64,000 nt of DNA from NCBI RefSeq assembly GCF_049800775.1, contig NZ_JBNAFR010000001.1:310001-374000 (forward strand), written 5' to 3'. A program made the position numbers and the translations under genes. The stretch comes from Dinoroseobacter sp049800775 (GTDB taxonomy: Bacteria > Pseudomonadota > Alphaproteobacteria > Rhodobacterales > Rhodobacteraceae). How positions within the stretch are numbered: position 1 is the stretch's first letter; each line of letters opens with the position of its first letter. The notes beneath the pieces were generated by a model that worked only from the letters and a program-made list of their open reading frames with translations, did not search any database and was not told the DNA's origin. Positions 52,780 to 60,600 of the stretch are shown in pieces.

Positions 52780-54150
52780 TCAGGCGGCGGCGCGGATCGC
52801 CTCGCTCAGCTCGAGGACACGCGCCCGCAGCAGGTCGGGACAATCCAGCGTCTCGACATTCAGACGCAAGAGCGGCTCGGTATTCGATGCCCGCAGATTG
52901 AACCGCCAGCTGTCGAATTCCATGCTGATCCCGTCGAGCCCATCGACCGTTTCGGCGCAGCCCTCATAGCGGGCCCGCAGGCTGGCGGTCACCTCGTCGG
53001 TGCTCTCGACGCGGAAGTTGATCTCGCCCGAGGAGGGGTGGCGCTGACGCATCTCGGCCACGAGGCTCGAAAAGCAGGTCTTGGCGCGCGACAGACGCTC
53101 CAGCATCAAAAGCCAGGGGATCATGCCGCTGTCGCAATACATGAAGTCGCGGAAGTAGTGATGGGCCGACATCTCGCCGCCATAGAGCGCGCCCTCGGCC
53201 CGCATCTTGTCCTTGACCAACACATGGCCGGTGCGGGACATGATCGCTTCGCCGCCGCAGTCGCGCACGATGCGCCGTGTGTTCCAGACGACGCGAGGGT
53301 CATAGACGATCTTGCCCGCCGGGTTGCTTTCCAGAACTGCCTCGGCCAGCAGACCGACGACGAATTCGCCGGGGATGAACCCGCCCGCCTCGTCAAAGAA
53401 GAAGCACCGGTCGAAATCCCCGTCCCAGGCCACGCCCAGATCCGCGCCATGGGCGGTCACCGCCTCTGCCGTGACCGGCTGGTTCTCGGGCAGGAGCGGG
53501 TTGGGAATGCCATTGGGAAAGTTTGCATCGGGGGCATGATGCAGGCGGGTGACGCGGATCTGTGCGCCGCGCGCCTGCAGATGGTCGATGATCGCATCGA
53601 AGGTCGGCCCGGCGCAGCCATTGCCTGGGTTGGCCACCAGATGCAGCGGCCCGATGGCCGCCGGATCCACAAAGGCGCAAACCCGTTCCACATAGGCCGC
53701 GCGGGCCGAGACCGGGCTGTGCCCGCCCCGTGTTTCCGCCTTCGGCCCGAAGGCCGCCGTTGCCGCCACGCGCTCGATCTCGCGGAAGGTCGTATCACTG
53801 AGGGGGCGCGCGCCCGCCCCGACCATCTTGACCCCGTTATAGTCGATCGGGTTGTGCGACGCGGTGACCATCACCCCGGCATCGGCGCCGAAATGGTCGG
53901 TGGCGAAATACACCTCCTCCGTGCCGCACAGCGCTATGTCGAGCACCTCCGCCCCCGCATCGCGCAGCCCCTCCACCAGCGCCGCCAGCAGAACCGGCGA
54001 GCTCTCGCGGATATCGCGGCCCACCACCACCGAGCGCGCCGAGAGGGTCTGCGCCAGCGCGCGCCCGATCCGGTAGGCGATATCGGCATCCAGATTGTCG
54101 CCCACACGGCCGCGGACATCATAGGCTTTGAAACAGGTCAGGGTACTCAT
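52780..54150 (-). CDS. algC: Phosphomannomutase/phosphoglucomutase AlgC
   Basis: The protein has 456 residues from ATG 54150; the frame start at 54195 is rejected because AlgC proteins begin with this short LTCFKAYDVRG segment. The active-site Ser is in GVMVTASHNPIDYNGVKMVG, the metal-binding loop is AWDGDFDRCFFFD, and the sugar-binding loop is GGEMSAHHYFRDF. The C-terminal phosphate-binding segment contains FNLRASNTEPLLRLNVE. It converts mannose-6-phosphate to mannose-1-phosphate, the second precursor step for GDP-mannuronate. It has its own terminator and is divergent from alg44. Confidence 0.92.
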   Translation of the reverse strand: MSTLTCFKAYDVRGRVGDNLDADIAYRIGRALAQTLSARSVVVGRDIRESSPVLLAALVEGLRDAGAEVLDIALCGTEEVYFATDHFGADAGVMVTASHNPIDYNGVKMVGAGARPLSDTTFREIERVAATAAFGPKAETRGGHSPVSARAAYVERVCAFVDPAAIGPLHLVANPGNGCAGPTFDAIIDHLQARGAQIRVTRLHHAPDANFPNGIPNPLLPENQPVTAEAVTAHGADLGVAWDGDFDRCFFFDEAGGFIPGEFVVGLLAEAVLESNPAGKIVYDPRVVWNTRRIVRDCGGEAIMSRTGHVLVKDKMRAEGALYGGEMSAHHYFRDFMYCDSGMIPWLLMLERLSRAKTCFSSLVAEMRQRHPSSGEINFRVESTDEVTASLRARYEGCAETVDGLDGISMEFDSWRFNLRASNTEPLLRLNVETLDCPDLLRARVLELSEAIRAAA

Positions 54151-54230
54151 CGGCTCACACTCCTTATGAAACTGACCTTGGGATAAACGGTACATCCGCG
54201 CCCTGAGAAGCCTTTTCGCGCCGCTCTATA

Positions 54231-54251
54231 CCGATGCATCGGGACTATACT
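54231..54251 (+). promoter_or_regulatory. Palindrome plus TATACT upstream of alg44
   Basis: CCGATGCATCGG (54231-54242) is a perfect 12-bp palindrome, 3 bp before a TATACT -10-like element (54246-54251), 92 bp upstream of alg44. CTATAC occurs on both sides of the palindrome. This is a likely regulated promoter for the alg44-alg8-algA unit. The regulator is unknown. Confidence 0.5.
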
Positions 54252-54343
54252 TTCGAGACCTCCGCTATCCCTCCGCACCCGCCATCTGCGCGGGTCCAGC
54301 AGGTAGAACGCCCTCAGTTTTCCAGTTTCAGAGGCCCAGTTCC

Positions 54344-55774
54344 GTGAAGATCCGCCACGAAAGACCCATGTCCGACCTGTCCTTTCAGGTCCGCGCGCCG
54401 CTCGGGCTCGAGCTGGCCACGGGCGATGTCGTGGCCGTGGCCGAGTGGTCTCTGAGCGGGCTGCAGTTCCCCGGCGACAGCGATGTGCTGCCCAGCAAGG
54501 GTATCCTGTCGATCCCGTTCCAGGGGGTGGATATCCGCTTTCCCGTGCAATTCAAACCTGGGGCGGAGGGGCGCGAGCTGCTCTTTGACGGGCTGACCGG
54601 GCGCCAGCGCGAAACCCTTGCGGTCTTTTATCGCTCGATCCTGTCAGGCCGGATGGCCAGCACCGAAGAGGTGATCACCAGCCTCGACACCCCGGTCGAT
54701 CTCGTCCCCATGGAAGAGACCGAAGAGGAAAAGACCGTCGCAACCCAGGGCAAGACCCCGCGCAGCCTGCGGGTGGTCTGGAACCTTCTGGTCTATTGCC
54801 TGATCGGGGTGGTGGTCTTTGGCCTGCTGGGTCAGCAGATCTGGACACGGCTCAGCTCGATCCCCGTGGGCCAAGCCCGGGTCGTGGCCGAGCTGGTCGA
54901 ACATCGCGCCCCCACCGGGGCTTATGTGGACGAGATCCGCGTGGCTCCGGGCGAGGCCGTACGCCAGGGTCAGACCCTCGTGGTGCTGTCGAGCCCGGGC
55001 CATGGCGGCACCCTGACCGAGATCCGCACGGATCTGCGCCGGGCCGAGGCCGATGCCCGCCAAAGCCGCAAGGCGCTCGCGCTGCATATGGAAGGTCTGG
55101 CCGATGCGCGCCGCCCGTTCGAGGCGGCTCTGGCCCAGACCATCGCGGCGCGGCGCGTGGGGGATTTCCTCGGGGATCACACGCTGCAGGACATGCGCCG
55201 CGCCCAGCAGGCGCTGGCCCTGTTCGACGCCGAAATCTCGCAACGGGCCGACGACTTTCATGCGCGGCGCGAATACCTGCAGGACATGCTGCGCGCCCAG
55301 AAGGACGACATCGCCCAGCTCAAGCGCGAACTCAGCGCCGAAAAGGATGTGGGCGGGGCTGCGGATATCGTGGCACTTGCCGATGGCATCATCGCCGAGA
55401 TCCCCGCCTTCGAGGATCAGTTTCTCGCCCGGGGCGACATGGCCCTGACGCTGGAAGAGGCCGGCCCGCGCCGCGTGATCGGCTGGCTGGATGAGGGCAT
55501 GGCCGCGGCGGTCTATCCCGGCATGATCGCCAAGCTGACCGCGATCAGCGGCGGCCAAACCCGCCAGATCCGCGGCGTCGTCGAGGATGTGGTCGCGATG
55601 GCCAATCCCGACCGCGCCGGCAGCTTCGGGCTGCGGGTGTCGGTCCTGCCTGCGGATTGGGTGATGCGGGATGCGCCGGAGCTTTTGCGCCCGGACGCGC
55701 CCATGGAGCTGCGCCTCGCGCGCAACCCGGCCTGGCTTGCCGCGCTGAAGGAGCTGATCGATGTACGCCCCTGA
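54344..55774 (+). CDS. alg44: Alginate polymerisation co-factor Alg44 (PilZ plus HlyD-like)
   Basis: The protein has 476 residues. GTG 54344 is chosen: GAGG lies 9 bases upstream, and ATG 54368 would remove the N-terminal arginines. An N-terminal PilZ-like domain about 1-110 is followed by one membrane segment about 149-170 (LLVYCLIGVVVFGLLGQQIW). A periplasmic HlyD-like region with coiled coil (about 225-330) comes next. In Pseudomonas, Alg44 binds cyclic di-GMP and activates Alg8. Here the second PilZ motif reads EWSLSG instead of D/N-x-S-x-x-G, and the first is R-x-x-R, so cyclic di-GMP binding is doubtful. It overlaps alg8 by 14 bp. Confidence 0.85.
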   Translation: MKIRHERPMSDLSFQVRAPLGLELATGDVVAVAEWSLSGLQFPGDSDVLPSKGILSIPFQGVDIRFPVQFKPGAEGRELLFDGLTGRQRETLAVFYRSILSGRMASTEEVITSLDTPVDLVPMEETEEEKTVATQGKTPRSLRVVWNLLVYCLIGVVVFGLLGQQIWTRLSSIPVGQARVVAELVEHRAPTGAYVDEIRVAPGEAVRQGQTLVVLSSPGHGGTLTEIRTDLRRAEADARQSRKALALHMEGLADARRPFEAALAQTIAARRVGDFLGDHTLQDMRRAQQALALFDAEISQRADDFHARREYLQDMLRAQKDDIAQLKRELSAEKDVGGAADIVALADGIIAEIPAFEDQFLARGDMALTLEEAGPRRVIGWLDEGMAAAVYPGMIAKLTAISGGQTRQIRGVVEDVVAMANPDRAGSFGLRVSVLPADWVMRDAPELLRPDAPMELRLARNPAWLAALKELIDVRP

Positions 55775-57353
55775 AAGCGAATACGCCTTTGACAAGGATC
55801 TGACCCAACGGCTGCGCGGCTATCAACGCCCGGCCAAACGGGGTCTCGCCAAATGGTCCTTTGGTCAGCTCTTTGCCTTTGCCGTGGGGATGACCGGGCT
55901 GGTCTATCTGGTGGTCAGCACGCAGAACCGGTTCTTTCAGCCCGATGTTCTCCATGTGACGCTCGTACTCGGCACGCTTGGATGCTGGCGGTTCGGCTGG
56001 TGGTTCACCCATGCGGTGCGCGCCGAGATCTACCGCCGGGTGAAATGGCCGCGCATGCGCGCCAAGGCCGATGCGGTCTGGCATTCGGGCTGGAGGCCCC
56101 GGCGCCTGCATATCCAGATGACGACCTATTACGAGGAACCGGCGATCACCAAGCGGGTCATCGGCTCGATCCTCGGCCAGATCAAGCGCGAGGGGATCCC
56201 TACGACGCTCTATATCGGCACGGGCTCGGCCTACGACGAGCTGATCATCCGGTCCTTTGTCGAAACCCACGCGCAGGACATCCCCGATGATCTGGCCGAG
56301 CTCGTCTTCATCCGCCAGAACCAGCCGGGCAAGCGCATGGCCATTGGCCTGATCCTGCGGGCGATCAATCGCAACGGGGTGGATCCCGACGATCTGGTGA
56401 TCTTCATGGATGGCGATGCGCTCTATGGGCAGGACGTCATGGAGAAGACCCTGTCGATGTTCGGCGCGGATCCCGAGTTGCAGGCCCTGACCACCGATGA
56501 AGAGGTGATCTGCTATGGCCCGAAATGGATCGCCAACTGGCTCGACATGCGCTTTGCCCAGCGCCGCCTCGCCATGCAGAGCCATGCCATGTCCGACAAG
56601 GTGCTGACCCTGACCGGCCGGATGAGCGTCTTTCGCGCCCAGCATATGCTGAGCGAGCGGTTCATCCGCACGATCGAGGCGGACCATCTGGACCACTGGC
56701 TCTGGGGGCGGTTCCGCTTCCTGTCCGGGGACGACAAGTCGACCTGGTATCACATGCTGACCTGCGGCTCGAAGATGACCTATGTGCCCGACGCCACCGT
56801 CTACACGATCGAGGTGATCAAGGAGAACGGGCTGGAGCGGATGATCCAGAACTTCCGCCGCTGGTCCGGCAACATGCTCCGCAACGGGACGCGCGCCATC
56901 GCGCTCGGGCCGCGCCGGGTGAAGCCGTTCATCTGGTGGTGCATCGTGGATCAGCGGATCGCCATGTGGACCATGATGGTCAGCCCGACGCTGGCGATCC
57001 TCGCGGCCTTCGTCGATCCGATGTATCTGGTGAGCGCGCTGATCTGGGTGATCTTCAGCCGGGTGGTGCTGTGCCTGTTCCTGTTCCGCTACAGCCGGAC
57101 CGTGGATCTGAGCTGGCCGTTCATCCTGTATTTCAATCAGGTGATCAACGCCTCGGTGAAGATCTTCATGATCTTCCACCTGTCCAAGCAGAAATGGTCC
57201 AATCGCGGCAACCAGAGCGCGGGCGGCGGCGGCGGGCTGATGGCGCGGATGCAGAACTGGACCGCCAAGGCCCAGCTGGTGATTGCCGTGGCGGCCTTTG
57301 TCTCAGGGCTTGCGATCTATATCGGCGCCCTGCCCGCCCCGAGCTGGTTTTGA
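55761..57353 (+). CDS. alg8: Mannuronan synthase Alg8 (glycosyltransferase family 2)
   Basis: This is a 530-residue inner-membrane glycosyltransferase. Two membrane segments lie at about 30-75, and the cytoplasmic GT2 domain covers about 105-370. Catalytic features are the D-x-D in VIFMDGDALYG, the acid in EADHLDHWLWGRF and NFRRWSGNM as the Q-x-x-R-W equivalent. C-terminal membrane segments follow about 400-470 and 500-525. Alg8 polymerises GDP-mannuronate and passes the chain through the membrane with Alg44, which overlaps it upstream. Sequence resemblance is to Alg8 rather than to cellulose or hyaluronan synthases. Confidence 0.9.
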   Translation: MYAPESEYAFDKDLTQRLRGYQRPAKRGLAKWSFGQLFAFAVGMTGLVYLVVSTQNRFFQPDVLHVTLVLGTLGCWRFGWWFTHAVRAEIYRRVKWPRMRAKADAVWHSGWRPRRLHIQMTTYYEEPAITKRVIGSILGQIKREGIPTTLYIGTGSAYDELIIRSFVETHAQDIPDDLAELVFIRQNQPGKRMAIGLILRAINRNGVDPDDLVIFMDGDALYGQDVMEKTLSMFGADPELQALTTDEEVICYGPKWIANWLDMRFAQRRLAMQSHAMSDKVLTLTGRMSVFRAQHMLSERFIRTIEADHLDHWLWGRFRFLSGDDKSTWYHMLTCGSKMTYVPDATVYTIEVIKENGLERMIQNFRRWSGNMLRNGTRAIALGPRRVKPFIWWCIVDQRIAMWTMMVSPTLAILAAFVDPMYLVSALIWVIFSRVVLCLFLFRYSRTVDLSWPFILYFNQVINASVKIFMIFHLSKQKWSNRGNQSAGGGGGLMARMQNWTAKAQLVIAVAAFVSGLAIYIGALPAPSWF

Positions 57354-57379
57354 GCGCGCGCGTACCCGTCCCCCCCGCC

Positions 57380-57438
57380 TCGAGACCCGGCCTATCCCAA
57401 AGGATAGCGCTGGTCTCGAAAGGGCGCGGGTTCGATCC
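57380..57438 (+). other. Compound hairpin with tRNA-like fragment between alg8 and algA
   Basis: TCGAGACC (57380-57387) pairs with GGTCTCGA (57412-57419). Inside it CTATCC (57392-57397) pairs with GGATAG (57402-57407). Downstream is GGTTCGATCC (57429-57438), identical in form to a tRNA T-arm loop, and CTCGAAA resembles a tRNA-Ser(CGA) anticodon loop. There is no complete cloverleaf. It may be a decayed tRNA or an mRNA element controlling algA. Confidence 0.4.
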
Positions 57439-57510
57439 TCTCGGACAGACGATTTTGTCGCCCCGGACCGGCATGGTCTTTCCAAGAGATCAAGCAAAGG
57501 AGTTTTCGTA

Positions 57511-58941
57511 ATGATCATCCCCGTTATCCTCGCTGGTGGCTCCGGTACCCGTCTTTGGCCCGCGTCGCGCAAAAGCTACCCCAAGCAATTCACCGAGCTT
57601 GTGGGCGCGCGCAGCCTGTTCCAGGACACCGTGACCCGTCTGCAGGGGGCGTCCTTTGCCGCCCCGACCATCATCACCGGCAACGATTTCCGCTTCATCA
57701 CCGCTGAACAGCTGGATGATGCGGGCATCGAGGGCGCGTCGATCCTGCTCGAGCCTGCGGGCCGCAACACCGCCCCCGCGATCCTCGCCGCCGCCCTGCG
57801 CCACGAGGCGACCCCGGATGCGGTCCTGCTGGTGTCGCCCTCCGATCATCAGATCGCCGACACCGAAGCCTTTCTCGAGGCCGTGGCCGCCGGCGAAGCC
57901 GCAGCCCAGGACGGTCATCTCGTGACCTTCGGGATCAAGCCCACCGCGCCCGAGACAGGCTATGGCTATCTGGAACTGACCGGCGCGCCGGAACTGGGCA
58001 AACCGCAGGAGCTGAAATCCTTCGTCGAAAAGCCCAAGAAAGCCCTGGCGCAGCAGCTTCTCAAGGATGGCCGCCACATGTGGAATGCCGGGATCTTCAT
58101 GTTCAAGGTCCGCACCATCATCGAGGCCTTCGAAGTGCTGGCCCCGCGCCTCGTCATGCCGGTCCGCGCGGCACTGGCGGCGGGCAAGGACGATCTGTGC
58201 TTCTTCCGCCTCGGCGAGCAGGCCTACGATCGCTGCGAGGACATCTCGATTGACTACGCGATCATGGAAGCCGCTGAAGCCCTGCAGGTCATCCCGGTGT
58301 CCTGCGGCTGGACCGATCTCGGCTCCTGGCGCTCGGTGCATGGCGCGTCGGATCAGGACGCGGCGGGCAACACGGTCGAGGGCGACGCCCTGCAGATCGA
58401 TTGCAAGAACACCCTGCTGAAATCCAACGCGACGGATACCAAACTCGTGGGTCTCGGGCTCGAAAACATCGCCGCCATCGCCACCGATGACGCGATCCTC
58501 GTGGCCAATCTCGACGACAGCGAGCGCGTCAAGGAGGTCGTGGCCGAGCTCAAGATCCAGGCCGCGCCGCAGGCCGAGGGCTTCCGCCGCTGCCACCGCC
58601 CCTGGGGCTATTACGAGACGCTGTCCCTGGGCGAACGCTTCCAGGTCAAGCGGATCATGGTCAAGCCGGGCGCCGCGCTCAGCCTGCAGAGCCATTTCCA
58701 CCGGGCCGAGCACTGGGTCGTGGTCGAGGGCAGCGCCCATGTGACCGTGGATACCGACGTCTCCCTCGTGAGCGAGAACCAGTCGGTCTACATCCCGCTC
58801 GGCGCCGTTCACCGGCTCGAGAACCGCGGCAAGGTCCCGCTCAACCTGATCGAGGTCCAGTCCGGCGCCTATCTCGGCGAGGACGATATCATTCGCTACG
58901 AGGACGTCTACGCACGCGCCCCCGAGCAACAAGTCGCCTGA
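57511..58941 (+). CDS. algA: Bifunctional mannose-1-phosphate guanylyltransferase / mannose-6-phosphate isomerase AlgA
   Basis: The protein has 476 residues. The N-terminal nucleotidyltransferase domain has LAGGSGTRLWPASRKSYPKQ and FVEKPKKALAQ (the FVEKP motif). The C-terminal cupin isomerase domain (about 350-476) has GYYETLSLGERFQVKRI and SLQSHFHRAEHWVVVEG with the metal-binding His residues. It catalyses the first and third steps to GDP-mannose. ATG 57511 has AAAGGAG upstream. It follows alg8 after a 157-bp gap and ends at a strong terminator. Confidence 0.94.
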   Translation: MIIPVILAGGSGTRLWPASRKSYPKQFTELVGARSLFQDTVTRLQGASFAAPTIITGNDFRFITAEQLDDAGIEGASILLEPAGRNTAPAILAAALRHEATPDAVLLVSPSDHQIADTEAFLEAVAAGEAAAQDGHLVTFGIKPTAPETGYGYLELTGAPELGKPQELKSFVEKPKKALAQQLLKDGRHMWNAGIFMFKVRTIIEAFEVLAPRLVMPVRAALAAGKDDLCFFRLGEQAYDRCEDISIDYAIMEAAEALQVIPVSCGWTDLGSWRSVHGASDQDAAGNTVEGDALQIDCKNTLLKSNATDTKLVGLGLENIAAIATDDAILVANLDDSERVKEVVAELKIQAAPQAEGFRRCHRPWGYYETLSLGERFQVKRIMVKPGAALSLQSHFHRAEHWVVVEGSAHVTVDTDVSLVSENQSVYIPLGAVHRLENRGKVPLNLIEVQSGAYLGEDDIIRYEDVYARAPEQQVA

Positions 58942-58964
58942 CCCCACTCACGGACATCAGGCTT

Positions 58965-59006
58965 GGCCCGCGTTACCGGATTGCCGGTAGCGCGGGCCTT
59001 TTTTTA
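58965..59006 (+). terminator. Strong terminator after algA
   Basis: GGCCCGCGTTACCGG (58965-58979) pairs with CCGGTAGCGCGGGCC (58984-58998), one G-U wobble, 4-base loop, then eight T. It ends the alg44-alg8-algA unit. Confidence 0.92.
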
Positions 59007-59062
59007 TGCGCCAATCCCATCCGCGCGCCCCTCCTATCCGAAAGAACAGGGCGGCGATGCTT

Positions 59063-59160
59063 TTGCGGAAAGATCTAGTCTTTCAGTTAAAATACTTCGC
59101 GAATTCAGCACGTTAAAACCTCATCAACGGTAACAAGAGTTTACGTGAAAGGGTTTTCAC
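59063..59160 (+). promoter_or_regulatory. algD promoter region with spacer dyad and leader hairpin
   Basis: A TTGCGG (59063-59068) and TAAAAT (59088-59093) are possible -35/-10 elements with a 19-bp spacer. The spacer holds the perfect inverted repeat GAAAGA-N5-TCTTTC (59068-59084). Right before the start, GTGAAA (59145-59150) pairs with TTTCAC (59155-59160) around GGGT. This hides the AAAGGG ribosome-binding site and ends one base before ATG 59162. Confidence 0.5.
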
Positions 59161-59161
59161 C

Positions 59162-60571
59162 ATGCTGGACATCGCATCTTTCGACTTCGCCCGCGCCGGG
59201 TTCGAGGCCGCCCTCCCCGTCACCGCCAAACTGGCCATCTCCGTCGTCGGACTGGGCTATGTGGGCGCGGTCTCGACCGCCTGCCTGTCCAGCCTGGGCC
59301 ACAAGGTGGTGGGCGTGGATATCGATGCGGCCAAGGTCGCCGACATCGCCGCGGGCCGCTCGCCAATCCATGAAAAGGATCTGGGCAAGCTCCTGGAGGA
59401 AGGGGTTCAGAACGGGCTCGTCTCGGCGACCGCGGATCTGGCCGAGGCGGTGTTCGGCACCGATGTGACCTTCGTCTCCGTCGGCACGCCGACCGCGCCG
59501 GATGGCGGCTGCGACTACCGGTTCATCGAGGCCGCCGCCCGGACCATGGCCGCCGGGCTCGCACGGAAGTCCGAGTTCCACGTCTTCGTCATGCGCTGCT
59601 CGATCCCGCCGGGCACCACCATGAAGGTGATGACCCCGATCCTCGAAGAGGTCTCTGGCAAGAAACTGGGCGTCGATTTCGGCGTGGCCTTCAACCCCGA
59701 GTTCCTGCGCGAGGGCGTGGCCGTCGCCGATTTCTATGCTCCCCCCAAGACCGTGATCGGCGCCACCTGTGCGCGGACGGCGGAGATGCTGCGCGAGATC
59801 TACGCGCCGGTGGATGAGCAGCCGATCCTGACCTCCATCGAGACCGCCGAGATGGTCAAATACGTGGACAATGTCTGGCACGCGACCAAGGTCTGCTTCG
59901 CCAATGAGGTCGGCCGGCTGGCCAAGTCCCAGGGCGTGGACAGCCACGCGGTGATGGATGTGTTCTGCCAGGACACCAAGCTGAACCTGTCGCCCTACTA
60001 CCTCAAGCCCGGCTTTGCCTATGGCGGCTCCTGCCTGCCCAAGGAGGTCCGCGCCGTGGCCCATATCGCCAAATCCGCCGGGGTCTCGCTGCCGATGATC
60101 GAAAATCTCGGCACCTCCAACCGCGAGCAGATCGAGAGCGCCGTGCGCATGGCCCGCGAGACCGGAGCGCGCCGCGTCGGGATCCTCGGACTGGCCTTCA
60201 AGCCGGGCACCGATGACCTGCGCGAGAGCCCGATCCTCGAGGTGATTGCCGCCCTGCGCGACGAAGGGATCGAGATCGTCGTGCACGATCCGGCCATCAC
60301 CGCCGACACCGCCATCGAGAGCCAGCTCGGCTATGTCAAACATGGCAGCCCCGGCCTCGCCGCCCTCGCAGGGGAGCTGCGCGATTTCCTCGTGGCGCGC
60401 CCCGAGGATGTGGCCGCACAGGCGGATGCGCTGATCGTGACCCAGTCCAACCCCCATTACGCCCAGATCGCCCATGATGCCGCGACCCGGTGCGAAACCC
60501 CGATCATCGATGTTGTGCGCCTCTTTGAGGAGTGCCCGAAAACCGAGGCCTATCAAGGCATTGGATGGTGA
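59162..60571 (+). CDS. algD: GDP-mannose 6-dehydrogenase AlgD
   Basis: The protein has 469 residues. An NAD-binding Rossmann motif SVVGLGYVGAVSTACLSSLG lies near 28-47, the central-domain FNPEFLREGVAVADF near 178-192, and the catalytic Cys291 in YGGSCLPKEVRA. The C-terminal domain has LGLAFKPGTDDLRESP. It oxidises GDP-mannose to GDP-mannuronate, the committed step. An N-terminal extension of about 24 residues precedes the Rossmann strand, which usually starts near residue 1; no later start fits. The transcript is separate from algA, behind a terminator and its own promoter, and continues into the RTX gene 29 bp downstream. Confidence 0.93.
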   Translation: MLDIASFDFARAGFEAALPVTAKLAISVVGLGYVGAVSTACLSSLGHKVVGVDIDAAKVADIAAGRSPIHEKDLGKLLEEGVQNGLVSATADLAEAVFGTDVTFVSVGTPTAPDGGCDYRFIEAAARTMAAGLARKSEFHVFVMRCSIPPGTTMKVMTPILEEVSGKKLGVDFGVAFNPEFLREGVAVADFYAPPKTVIGATCARTAEMLREIYAPVDEQPILTSIETAEMVKYVDNVWHATKVCFANEVGRLAKSQGVDSHAVMDVFCQDTKLNLSPYYLKPGFAYGGSCLPKEVRAVAHIAKSAGVSLPMIENLGTSNREQIESAVRMARETGARRVGILGLAFKPGTDDLRESPILEVIAALRDEGIEIVVHDPAITADTAIESQLGYVKHGSPGLAALAGELRDFLVARPEDVAAQADALIVTQSNPHYAQIAHDAATRCETPIIDVVRLFEECPKTEAYQGIGW

Positions 60572-60600
60572 AGTTGTGATTGAACAAGAGAGGAATAATC

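Noticed and set aside
55545..57179. A leftward 544-codon open frame over alg8
   Set aside because: It is the antisense of alg8; the sense strand has the D-x-D and RRW motifs of a glycosyltransferase.
57283..57510. An N-terminal extension of algA in the same frame
   Set aside because: It overlaps the end of alg8 and the hairpin region; the ATG at 57511 has an AAAGGAG site and gives the normal AlgA N-terminus.
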